From Turbatrix aceti (Eukaryota > Nematoda > Chromadorea > Rhabditida > Panagrolaimidae): 64,000 nucleotides of DNA. The stretch lies in the NCBI GenBank assembly GCA_963969345.1, contig OZ017769.1, forward strand, positions 5,583,725-5,647,724. The letters run 5' to 3'. Shown here in pieces: positions 47,701-58,479 of the stretch. Numbering within the stretch: the first letter of the stretch is position 1; every line of letters begins with the position of its first letter. The notes beneath the pieces were generated by a model. It saw only the letters and a program-made list of their open reading frames with translations. It was not told the DNA's origin and searched no databases. The translations under genes and the position numbers were made by a program.

Positions 47701-48997
47701 AATAATTTCCGCCGTTTTTTTTTCAGGTGTGCTCATCGTAAACATCAGCTGGGTGAGCTTCTGGCTCAACCGAGAAGCGTCTCCCGCCCGCGTCGGTCTC
47801 GGCGTGACAACCGTGCTCACGATCACGACCGTCATCACGACAACCAACAATTCGATGCCAAAGGTGTCGTACGTGAAGGGCCTTGACGTGTTTCTCAACT
47901 TCTGCTTCGTCATGGTGTTCGCGTCGCTGGTCGAGTACGCGGTCGTCTCGTACATGAACAAGAAGCTCGGCCAGAAGCGGGAACGCAAGCGAAAGCGTGC
48001 CGAGACCAGCGGTCAGGCCACCGCCGAATTTCCAATGTTTACAAACTGCGCGCCTGTTTCACCGAATCACAATTCTCAGTTCACGTATCGTCCTGCGACC
48101 GGCAACACGACGACGACCGCCGACGGCGGCCACTCCGGCATGCAGGGCACGACGACGGCGACCGCGTCTGGCCCCGGCACCGTCTTGACGCCCGACTGTG
48201 ACTGCAGGTATGGGTCCACGACGTACAGGCCACCGGAGACCGCTGAAACCGCGCTCCTGGTCTCGGCCAACACGATGGATTACGCGCGCAGTCTCCTCAA
48301 ACTCTCTGGCAGGTCTCGATAGGTGTACACTGTAGCCAAACGTAGTCAGCTATTTATGCAGCACACGTCTTGAGTAGCCTAGCCGTCTGTGGCGTTCAGT
48401 TGGATTTTCAGCGCTTCTGTTGACGTTTTTGTGTTTTGAGCAGCTCGCATTTTGCTGGCATTTGGTTTCGATCGTGTTTTTTTATTCGATCTTCATTTTT
48501 ATTCATTTAGAATTTATTTTAATCCGGAATCAGTTCAACGTCTCTTTTTTTTGCACGTAGGACTTATGTTAGGGCTAGCAACCCAGAGTTGGCCGCAACC
48601 TGCCTTCCGAAGGCCAGGCCAACTCCGGCAAGCGAGCACGCTGCCTGCCGGCTTCGCTGGTCACCACTGCACGGCCTCCGCCTTGTTCACCGAGCCTTCG
48701 TCGCTTTCCGCTGCTCCAAACTCCTCTGTACTCACAAATCTCCGTTTCAGGGCTATTCCTCTGATGCAGTACACGCAGATGCCGCAGGACGGCTCGTTCC
48801 GGCCCATGCAGATCACGTACGGCAAGCGACGACGACCGACCAAGTGCTGTAGGTACGTGTCGCCGAGCAAGATCGACAAGTGCTCGCGCTACATGTTCCC
48901 GGTGCTCTTCGTCGGCTTCAACGTCGTCTACTGGTCCATCATGACGCTGCTCGCGTCTCAGAGCGGCAATATGGATTACGTCAGCTTCCAGTCGTGA
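44765..48997 (+). CDS. GABA-A-type Cys-loop ligand-gated chloride channel subunit
   Basis: Pentameric neurotransmitter-gated anion channel. Exons: 44765-45167, 45237-45445, 47059-47334, 47385-47436, 47727-48207 (or to 48312), 48751-48997. Phases close; 555 aa (590 with the longer exon 5). Signal segment [14 protein letters not shown] at about 49-62. Ligand domain with [12 protein letters not shown] (loop D), WKPDTFF, and a Cys-loop whose two cysteines (TCPMEL ... QTCK) are 13 residues apart. The PAR motif before M2 signals anion selectivity. M2 reads [18 protein letters not shown] with Gly at 2'. M3 ([20 protein letters not shown]) follows, then a basic loop, and M4 is in the last exon ([20 protein letters not shown]). 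Resembles nematode GAB-1/LGC and insect Rdl. An acceptor at 44711 with an open frame leading into the ATG means coding may start in an unseen upstream exon. Confidence 0.9.
45446..47058 (+). other. Large intron 2 of the receptor gene
   Basis: A 1.6-kb intron (GTAAGT...TTTCAG) with no exon seen inside. It contains TTAATTAAAT words and GACTGACTGACTG near 46855, and no recognisable element. Confidence 0.6.
48208..48312 (+). other. Optional 35-codon extension of receptor exon 5
   Basis: Two donors, GCAG|GTATGG (48207) and GCAG|GTCTCG (48312), share the same phase and both rebuild an Arg codon with the next exon. The first is closer to consensus. Use of the second would add 35 residues to the M3-M4 cytoplasmic loop without shifting the frame. 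Confidence 0.4.
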
Positions 48998-49309
48998 TGC
49001 TCCGGTCTCGTCTCGACTCTCCGCTTCTTTCAACGCTCACTCCACACTCCTCTCAGTCGATAGCTGCCTTCGGCGCCTCTCACGGGTACCCCGCGACCCC
49101 CGGTGACCCCTCGTCCACTTTTGTGCATCCGGGGGACCAAATAGGGTCTTTTTATCATAAATAACAAAGCATTAAAAAAGGACTAACTCACGGGCTGGTG
49201 GCAAAGGTGTCATGGCACTCGGACAGGACAGAATGCGGATTCGGGGTTTTTACAGAGGGCGCTACAACGACTACTGCAGGATTGCGGCGAGCGAGGTCAG
49301 CGTCAGACG

Positions 49310-49926
49310 TCAGTGGCCATCCTCCTGGGCGGCCTCTTCGGCGAGGAACTTGGCGTACTGCTCGGCGTTGAGGAGGTTTGCGACCTCGTTTTCGTCCTCG
49401 AGCTGGATCTTGAGCAGCCAGCCCTTCTCGTAGACGGATTTGTTCACCAGCGCTGGGTTTTCCTCCAACTCGTCGTTGCGTTCGGTCACGGTGCCAGAAA
49501 CAGGGGAATAAATGTCGGAAGCGGCCTTGACGGATTCGATGGCGCCGACGATGTCGCCCTGCTTCACCTTCTTTCCCGGTTCCACGAGATCGACGAACAC
49601 GATGTCACCGAGCGATTCCTGAGCGTGGTCGCTGATGCCAACGATGCCGACGCCGTATCGAACGTCCACCCATTCGTGTTTCTTCGTGAAGAACTTTCCT
49701 ACAAGAAAAAATGGCTATTGACCCGTAAAACACCGTAATTCGAATATTGTGGGTCAAAGAACAGTTTTTTTTAATAAACACGACAACAAACTCAAAAGTA
49801 ATTGACATTTGACACGTACTCACCGGTGTGGAAGGCCTGACTGTAACGAGCGGTCGTCTGGCACGACACTCGCCAGAGGGGAGCTTTGAGAGCAGCAGAG
49901 AAGAGACTTCGGGCAACGGCTGCCAT
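49310..49926 (-). CDS. GCSH: Glycine cleavage system H protein, mitochondrial
   Basis: Lipoyl carrier that shuttles the aminomethyl group between the P, T and L proteins in mitochondrial glycine breakdown. Minus-strand exons 49926-49824 and 49698-49310 (stop); 163 aa, normal length. The first exon is a typical mitochondrial presequence (MAAVARSLFSAALKAPLWR, basic and amphipathic, few acids). The mature part has FFTKKHEWV, VGISDHAQESLGDIVFVDLV, and the lipoylation site Lys 92 in GAIESVKAASDIYSPVSG. It ends in an acidic helix (AKFLAEEAAQED). The start lies 9 bases after TTTTGCAG. The gene converges with the receptor gene: stop codons are only 312 bases apart, so 3'-UTRs probably overlap. Confidence 0.97.
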
Positions 49927-49940
49927 GGCTGACAACTGCA
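49927..49940 (-). promoter_or_regulatory. Acceptor 9 nt before the GCSH start codon
   Basis: Minus strand reads CTTTTGCAG then nine bases then ATG. This is consistent with a spliced-leader acceptor. Confidence 0.5.
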
Positions 49941-51376
49941 AAAGAAGGTTGGCTCGCCTCTGTCAATCTCCCCCGAAAACGGTGATAAAGAAAACCGAAA
50001 AAAGAACCGCGTGAGAACAGAGAAAAGCATTGCAACCGGTTCGCGACATGCATACAACTACCGCGGTCCACCGGCCTCAAATCAATCACCCAGGCCAGCA
50101 CCCAGATCAATCGTATGCATGGTCTCAGGGGACTCAACTCGCACGCGTTAAGGTACCGCGGTTGTGTGACGGAGATAAGAAACCAAGCAGCACGATACAA
50201 CTCTGAATAAAAAATGGAGCGGTAAACGGAAAAAAAAAGTAAAAATTGTACAAAATGTTGATGGAGAGAAAAAGAAAAAAATATCAGCAGCCCGCAGGAA
50301 AAAAGGAAAAAAAACAACAACAAATGTGACTTTGTCGCACATTGCACGCGACTGGCCGCGGCCGAGAGTGGACGAGAGTCACGGCGGAGGATCTCATCAA
50401 TTTCGATCTTCGATCTACTCTCGTCGAGACAAACAATCTTGACCGACCGAGTTCGTTATCAACTACCAAATTAGATTGTAAAGCGTGGAAGAAAAAAGAG
50501 AAAAAAAAAAGCGAGAGCCAGACTGAGGCGTGTCTGCGCCCGCGGACGGGACGCAGTCTGCAATTTCTGGCCGAGCGGCCTGGCGCGAGTCGAGTCATAG
50601 ACCAGGCAATTGCGGACAGCAAAAAAAGTAGTTCTGCGGTCTCATGTCAAGCACAGAACACACAAGACACGAGTTTCGATTACCGAACGGAACAAAAAAT
50701 GGAACGCTGGTATCTGCTTGCTCTCGGTGCCAAAAACAGGAAACGTTTAAAAAACACGATTGTTCACTGGAGGTATACCTATAGTAGCGCAACATGCCTC
50801 CGGACTTCACGAATCCGAAGTCCGCGTCGACCGAGGTAGACGCCTCATGTGATGTAATATGATTTAAATTTATTGACCGCGTTGGGTATGGCGGTAAACA
50901 ATATTTAAAAAAATATAAAAAAAATGAAAAACTGACTGAGTGTAAAATCATATCGAGACGCTCAGCCCTGGAGATCGAAAGTGTGACCGCATCGATGATT
51001 TTTCGGATTCAAAGACTGGAGAGAGAGAGGAAAATGGAAATCAAGCGTCTCAAAGAGCAGAACGATTAAAGCAAACAAACAACACGCGGGTGTCCGGGGG
51101 GAAGGACACGATGACTGGAGGGGCTCTTCTTCCTGAGCAGAGAACGATCACCCCACGAGTGAGCAGGTAAAAGTCCGAATCGATGCGATCACACTAGCTA
51201 GAGGCTGCAGCAGGGAAGGAAGTCCGTTGGGATGAACAATTTGTCTGGAGATCATCGCGCAAAGGTTCCTGCATAAATTTCCGTCCCGTGGTCCTGGTCC
51301 TACCCCGAAAAGAAACAAACAAACAATTCTTGCCCGTTCACTGGTCCTGCCCCGAAAACAAATCGTATTCTCTGAT
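49941..51376. other. Spacer between GCSH and UBA5
   Basis: No coding exon is supported. The DNA is A-rich on the plus strand (T-rich in the direction of both flanking genes), with poly-A tracts near 50230-50310 and 50490-50510. It must contain the GCSH promoter; no specific element can be named. Confidence 0.4.
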
Positions 51377-51382
51377 TTTATT
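51377..51382 (-). terminator. Poly(A) signal AATAAA for UBA5
   Basis: TTTATT on the plus strand, 150 bases beyond the UBA5 stop, reads AATAAA on the minus strand. Confidence 0.5.
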
Positions 51383-51531
51383 TTGTGCGAACAAGACAAA
51401 TTCATCTTCATCAATCGAACGTCCGTCGCCAGGTTAACTTTGATCCCCTTCTTCCAGCACCCACCGAAGAGGCAATAAATATTCCATGCGCTCGTTTCGC
51501 GCTGAGGCCCTGCAGGGCCCCAGATATGCCG

Positions 51532-52935
51532 TTACATGCTCTTCAGACTCGAAAGCAGCGATGCGAGGTCGGCTTTGTCGACTTTCGGCGCCTCTGGGTC
51601 GACGCCGTTCGATTTGACCTCCTCGGTGGCTTCGTAGGCGAACTTGAGGCCCTGCCCGGCATTCTGAGGCGGGGCCTGGACTTCTGCGCTCTCGTCGACG
51701 AGCTCGATGCCCCAGTCATTATCTTCGTGAACAATAGCCGGGGCAGCTTCCACTGTTTCTGGGACCTCTGTTTTTGGCAGGGATTCCAGGTACAGCCGGT
51801 GCTCGCTCTGACGCTGCCGACAGAAGCGATCGTCGCACTGTGGATTTGGCAGAATGTCCTGGCGGGGGAAAAAGTCGTCGAGCGCGTTGTATCCCAGGTA
51901 ATTGGACACGCTCCCGAAGCCCAGAAGGTACTTGAGCGTGTTCTGCACGAGAAAACCCGCAACCACGGCCATGGTCGTCGGGAGGGAAGCCGCGCAGACG
52001 CCGTCCTTCTTCAGCGTTTTTTCGTCGATGTTTGAGGCGACGACGAGCGGCGGCAGACAGGCAAAACAGGCGGTTTTTCCCGGCTGAAGGAACTGGATGT
52101 GACCGGAGACGGCGTTCTCGCTCACGCCCGACTCCATCCAAACTTGGTTTTCCTCGTTGCAGGCCTGCAAGACGGGGTAAAGTCATATAAAATCCGTCGC
52201 AGTAGACTTACGGTGTTCACGGTCATGCGAGCTTCGAAATTGTCGACGCAGGAGAGGACCAAGTCGACAGCGCCTTTTTGGAGTCCGCCGCGTCTGATCC
52301 GGTCGACGAAGAGGTTGAAGTTGGTCATCGTCGTGATGTTTATGTTGTGCACTTCAAACTCCACGTCTGGGTTGATGTGGCTGAAAGTTTCACATATTTG
52401 GGAATTTTTATAAAAATTTAGGGAACAAAAAAAAGTTGTATGTCGCCCAAAAAATTCTTTTTTTATGTATTTTTGGCCTAAAAAAATTCAAAACTCACCG
52501 GAGTGTATCCCTGGCAGCTTCGACCTTGCTGAGTCCGCTCTGGTGAGGCTGGTAAAAAAGGCGGTTCATGTTGGCAAGCTCGACTTTGTCATAATCGAAG
52601 AGGATGAGTTTGCCGACGGCGCAGCGCGTCAGCATCTCCGCCACCACCGATCCAACCCCGCCGACGCCGACGACGACGATGGTCTTCTCGCGGATCTTCT
52701 CGTAGTCCTTGACGATGCCCATGCGCTTGAGTGCCATGAGACGGCTATACGGATTGCTATCCACGACCTCGGCCGACATCTCGGCTATCTTGGGTCTCGA
52801 AGGCATCGCAGCGGCTTCTACCGGGGCAGACGACGACGCAGACTGTGCAGGCTGACCGGAGGACGCCTGTGACAGCCTTTGAATGCGCTCTCTGATATCC
52901 TGGAGGGTACCAAGAACGTCGCGGCTCTCTGACAT
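51532..52935 (-). CDS. UBA5: Ubiquitin-like modifier-activating enzyme 5 (UFM1 E1)
   Basis: Activates UFM1 by adenylation and thioester formation and passes it to UFC1 (ufmylation). Minus-strand exons 52935-52499, 52380-52212, 52164-51532; 412 aa, close to the human length of about 404. Nucleotide-binding GVGGVGS at 90-96. [16 protein letters not shown] precedes exon 3. Zinc ligands CFAC (235-238) and CDDRFC (312-317). Catalytic Cys is 259 in [11 protein letters not shown]. The C-terminal tail keeps WGIELV (353-358), which binds UFM1 and LC3/GABARAP-type proteins, and the final [11 protein letters not shown] helix that recruits UFC1. All functional residues are present. The ATG is 5 bases after ATTTGCAG. 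The Ser/Ala-rich N-terminal segment (about 22-45) is typical low-complexity filler. Confidence 0.97.
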
Positions 52936-52947
52936 AGTTCCTGCAAA
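52936..52947 (-). promoter_or_regulatory. Acceptor 5 nt before the UBA5 start codon
   Basis: Minus strand reads TTTGCAG|GAACT then ATG, a strong acceptor leaving a 5-base leader. It is the clearest candidate trans-splice site in the window. Confidence 0.55.
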
Positions 52948-55900
52948 TAAAAGTCGATTTGAGCAATGCAATCAACCTCGAATCAAAGAGAAAGGCGGAT
53001 AAATCGATTATCCGCCCGCATGTTTGAGTTTAAAATCAAAGGCGATCATCCCACGCATCACGCATCCACGTAAAGACTGGTGCGTTGGAACTGAATGGAA
53101 TGTGTTCAAAGACATCCGCACTGCATCGAACGTCGCGGTGCTCCCAGCGCGAAAGTTGGCATACTTTGAATTCGTATGTTTTGCGCAATAAATTTAATTT
53201 GGACATCTTGTTTTCTGTTGCCTACGCATTTTATTGAATTTTTTTTAACAATTTAGCGTTATTGAATCAATTATATCGTTTGTGATAACGGAACTGGAAC
53301 TAATGATATGAAAAATATTTATTTTTTTCAAGTTTGACTCATTTTGACCCCTGTTTTTTTTTTTTTAATTTTACCCTCATTCGAATCTGAGGTTATCTTT
53401 TAAACCCATTTTACACGTGCATTCATTCCCAAGCTACTTATTGTATTTACCTGAGCTCTGGTTCCCGTGAGTTGAAGTCGGGTTGTCTGGCGGCTTCTTT
53501 TTCCCCTGTATATCGGCTTATTAGCGTCGGCGGCGTTTTTTAATCCTATTCATCAGTTTTATGTGCCATAGGAAGTCTTTTCGTGCCCGCTTAGGAGGCT
53601 GGACGGCTGCGTGGACGTACTTCCTTCGCCTTCGGTGTCTGTGTTGTGTTCCTGCTTCCGTCCGATCTTGTTTTAATTCTCTGTTAAATACGTCTTCTGG
53701 GTTGGGATCTTGAAGACGTAATTGCGTCATGGTGTCTGAGAACTTCATTTTTGTGATGGTCGAGCCAGTCAGAAGGTCTTTGTTCCGTAGGGCTTCTGTC
53801 GCACCGATAACACCGGCTTTAGTCCGTTAAAATGTTTTTTTTGTATGTTTGATTACTTTCAGTAGCGAAACAACCAGGAAGCAATCTTTAAACTCGAGTC
53901 ACCTTTCTGAATTATGGGTTGGTCGATGGCGAGCGAGCAAGTGAGGACAGGAGTAATGTTTGGTCTCTGCTACCTCCAAAGCCCAGGATTTATAGTGCAC
54001 CCGGCGCTGTGAAGTGAATTTAGTCTTGTTGTTCCTATTCCTACTGAGTACCAAATCCCATTGCGTCACAGCGATACGTGCCCTCCCCCTGAGCTACTTT
54101 TTTTTATTTTTTATGCGTCTGGGCTACGTCATCGTCGCCAATGGACTCTACGGCTCGCTGTGCACTCTGTTTATCGGGTCTAAACTTTTTATACACCTTG
54201 CCAAGTTTGATTTTACACATTCGCTGATAAAGGCGAACGTAAATCGCCTTTATCGCGCGCGAGAGAGTCAAATCAAACGCGGCCCCGCTCGTCGTCGGTC
54301 CCTATCTCATCATCTCGGTGGTGGTGATGGTGTCGAGCGGGGCTGTGATTGCGATCAAATCGAGGGCAATCTAGCAAAGTGCCATCTTGCGATAAGGTCA
54401 GTCGCCCACGCATGGGGACACGATTATGCCGTCACCGGTCGGCCGCCATATGGTCGCTTTATCTTCTTTTACGGCGCTGGAGACGCGCAACGCGATGGTA
54501 CGAAGGTCTGTTGTCTCAGCGTAGGCTATGGTAATTGCAGGGAGTTTGGGATGGCACCAGTAGGTGCGGCATTGGCGTAATTATCTATCTGGTGTGCCGT
54601 TTATCAGAAAAAATCTGGAATTAATTTGAATCTGAATTTCAAGGTGGTGTGCAAGGGGGATCGATTGAGATGTTATCGATTGGGTGGGCTGGCAGAGGCG
54701 CGTGGTGCGACGTAAATCTATCTACGAAGCTGCTAAATTATTTATTTCGCGAGTGCATGTTTTTTCTGTCTTCCACAATCAAACAGGTTGTTGGTCCTCT
54801 TTTTTTTTGCCGTTGTCTGCGTGGGTGGGTAAATAGGTTAGCTGCGTGGTGGTGACTGATAAGATGGCGGTGGTGCGCAATTACTAACTTTTGCACTCAT
54901 GGCAACTTTTTTTGACCCATTGTGCATGTTTTGATTTCTATACATATTTAGCGTCTTCGTTCGTTCAGAATCCCCGGAGTTCCCGATTTAGCCACCATGT
55001 GACTGACTGTACAGCCAGACGCCTGAGCCCCGTGATACCACCTAACGAATTGTTATTCATTCTGTCGACCGACGTCCCCATCCCATCGCGATGGGAACAA
55101 CTCGATCGCGGCACCGCCCATATAGGACGTGCTTTTCACGTACTCCGTGTTCTTCTCTTTCCTCGTGGCCAGTAACGGTAGCCTTGCCCTTCTTGGGCCA
55201 ACTGAAGCTTTGTCAGATAGGTGATGTACATCGCGCGCAAGTTAAATCCTCCCTCTTCCTTCTTTGGCGTTTTCGGTCAATAAATTCATTCTTAGATTGA
55301 TCTGAAAATCTTGATAGACTTTATCTTGCGCGCGGGCGGACCTGTAATTATCGTAGCTTTGCCCTCTTTTTTTCGGTCTTGCAGCGATATCATCGATCGT
55401 TTCCGGAATAGTCCTGTCTCTGATAACCAAGCACAGCAGCGACGTTCGTTCTCGTTCTCGTTCCATGGTGCATTTTGTGGCCATGCATAATTGCTCTGTT
55501 ACGTGTCATTTGCGTGTCAGTGTTTTTTTTTCCGCGTTGCCGAAATCGATTCTGCAGGAGCAGGAGTGTCTCGGGATTGATGTGTGCCTAGCTGTTTTTT
55601 TCCGTTTTTGTTCTCGAAACGAAAATTCATTTATTCCCCTATAGATCCGGTATCGGACAGGCTGTGCTGTGCAGGACAGGACAGGACAGGGCCTGTCGGG
55701 GTGGAAAAGCAAAAGATCCCTCGAGCGACGGCCGGCCGGGCCTCGCCATCGGCACCACCGCCGTCGCCGCCGCCGACGGGCGGTGGTTGTGGTTGTGGTT
55801 GCCCCAGCCATCCACCCGGAGGGGACGCGTAATGGCGGGCGTAGGAGAGATGAGTGCGTGTCGTCTTCTTCTTCGTCGTCGGGGACGGGGACGGCATGTG

Positions 55901-58479
55901 GCTCGTCTCTCCTCTTGAATGGGAGGAAGACGAGACGACGGCAAGAGTGCGCGGAAAAAAAGACGACTAGGACGAAAAATGAATCGAATTGTCTGTCGAT
56001 AAGCAGAGATAGAGATAGGGGACGCGAGATGGATGGCACTCCCGCTTTCATTCGCCGACGCAAAAATGAGTTGGTTGCGTTTTCATAAATATGCCTTCTC
56101 CGATTTTTTACTGCCTACTCGACTTTTTCGATGGTATCGTATCGATTTCGGATTGGTTGTTGTTTAGAGGCGCAGCACGGGTGCCATTGGCGCCTGAGGG
56201 CACATCCGGCGCGTCCTCGAATGAATCTGGCCGTCTGGCCTCGATCGGAGCCATCTGTTTTCGCGCACAACCGAGTCCGAGGTCGTGGTCGTGGTCGTCT
56301 CCTTCTGGGTGCACTGCACTGCTGGAGCTGTCTTCAACCAACCCGAGGTGTGCCCGGCTGGTTGCCCCTCCAGTTGGCCAACCAAGGTCAACTGACTTTG
56401 TGCATGCGTGCGGAGACGACGGGAAGGAGGAAGGAAGACGGCGACTCGGTTAAAGGCGCAAGCAGGCAGGCATTGATAACGCGGCCGTTTTCAGACTGAG
56501 TGAGTGACTGCTTCGCTAGCACCGCCAAGAGACGACCCTCGATAAGAGTCGGCGCCGACGATAGACGATTGGGGGTCGTGCGAGGTCGGCCGAGATGTTT
56601 TTCGTTCATTTTCGCCTCTCGGGAAAAGCGAACGTGCCTTGGGTGTTTGGATCCGTGCTGTGTTGTCCTTCCCCCCCTCTTTTGCGCAACTGCTCGTTCG
56701 GACCCCCGAGCAGGCAGTCGGCTGGCCCGCCGGCCGGTTAGTTGGCCGTTTTGCCCAGCGCGTCGACGACGACAGCCTGCCTGCGAGCAAAAGAGGGGCA
56801 GTCAACCAGTAGTCGTATTCGTCGTCGTTGTTGCCACCGCCGCCGCCGCCAGCGATCGTTTCGTTTCGTATTCATTCTCCCTCTGGATATGTCTTGCGCC
56901 TACGTCTGCCGTCTGTGCGTCGGCAACCAACCGGCCCTCCTCTCCGTGCCCAGGTCCTGTTTGCTTTTTTTTTCCCGCCGAGACAACACTGAAAGTGGTC
57001 CCGCACAGATTTTCTGCCTCTGTCATTGGTGGGCGAGATAAGAACCAAGAACCGGGACAGGCAGTCAGTTTGACTGACTGAGTGCACTTCACCACTGCGA
57101 CGTCGGCAGGGCGGGCAACAATCGATCGCAATCACCCAGACGAACACGCAGCCGTCAGAAGGAGTGTTTGGTGCGCAAACAACAGACTCGCGGGGTGCTT
57201 GGCTCGGCCGGCAACGACGACGACGGTGACGACGACGACCTTCTCTTCCTGGAGTCGGGACGATCTGCGCGCACGCGCCGTTGGATACCGCGGAAGGGGG
57301 TGGAATTACTGTGCATGCATGCATCGTCGTTGTCGGAAGAGGGTGATCTTGAAGAATTCTCGTTTCTGACTGGAGAAATTTGATGGTGATGGTGCGCGCG
57401 CGCGTGTGTGCATTGCTGCGAAGTGAGTGGTATAGCACCCGTCTGCGCCACACATTGCATCCATCGTCCACGAAGAGGCGGGGAGCCCGGAACGAGAGAG
57501 CCTGAATTTGTGTGTTGGGGCGCAAACTGCGTACACAATCAACTGCAAGTGCACGCGCGGGGCTGTCTGGGGAACGGAGCGAGCGAGCGAAGGCTGCTTG
57601 CGCTGGCGCTGGCGCTGCTGTCGCCCGCTGCTGCTGCTGGGTTTCTCTCTTCTATTTCTCTCTCTCTCTCGATTCAGATGCGAGCGAGCGAGCACACAGA
57701 GAGGAGCTGGCGAACAGAACAGACAGCGCCGCACAGCTGTGGTCGTGGGTGCGCTGCTGGCTGCTGCTGCTGTCTGCACTACCCCACCAGCACTGCGGGG
57801 AGAAGAGAAGAGAGGAGAAGACTGCCAGGGGATTGTGTGCGGGGTGATCGATTTTGATTACGACTCTCCCCGGGACTGCCGGTGAGGACGCGCTATCCGG
57901 GGTGCCGTCAAAATGCCCCCACCTGGCCCCGTGCACTCGTTGGCACATCGCTCAAACACCCTCCTATTATTTGCCGCGGTCGTTATGCGTGTTTCTTTCG
58001 CATTTTCATCAATTTCCAATCGATATTCTGCGCGCGCACATGTCTGCAGTCTCTCCTCCTGAGAGTGAGCTCATGGTTCTTTTTTTCACGGGACTATCTT
58101 TCATCATCGGTTTTTTTTATTATCTCTGTTCCGCGAATCTGTTCAGAATGCCATTTCAATCGATTACATACTTTCTTTCCTGTTTCGCGTCAAGTTATCT
58201 TTGTTCGTTCAAAAATTCCGTGTCTTACCACGAATTTGATTTCTGTTATTTTTTTGCGTGCGCGTACTCGATGTCGCCTACGTGACGCATTTTTGGTCGC
58301 TCATTGGGCCATGACGTAGCTCTGTTGGCGTCGGCGTCGATGAATGCACCTGCCGTAGACCACCCGGTTGTATCACCCACCCTCATGGATGACGTTTTTG
58401 TAGCTCATTGGGCCTGCGTGTGTGCGAGACGACGCCTTCTTGCTAAAAGCAGCAGCCACTACGAATCTAGTCGTCGTCG
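52948..58479. other. Gene-poor, low-complexity region
   Basis: No supported exon. The left part (53.0-55.5 kb) is AT-rich to mixed. From 55.6 to 57.9 kb it becomes GC-rich with many simple repeats (CGCCGCCGCCG near 55760 and 56835, GCTGGCGCTGGCG near 57600, CTCTCTCTCT near 57658), which produce long but meaningless frames on both strands. The last 2 kb probably includes the promoter and 5'-UTR of the RING gene. A GTGAGG donor-like site at about 57882 could end a 5'-UTR exon. Confidence 0.4.
54226..54254. repeat. Hairpin with 10-bp stem
   Basis: GATAAAGGCG and CGCCTTTATC face each other across 9 bases. Further out, AGTTTGATT and AATCAAAC form a second matched pair, giving a nested stem. No gene end adjoins it. 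Confidence 0.5.

Noticed and set aside
54014..54580. 188-codon open frame with membrane-like segments
   Set aside because: Begins at GTG not ATG, hydrophobicity comes from T-rich DNA, and codon use is unlike the real genes.
55500..57900. Many long overlapping frames on both strands
   Set aside because: GC-rich low-complexity sequence depleted in stops; all six frames are similarly open and encode Arg/Ser/Ala runs.
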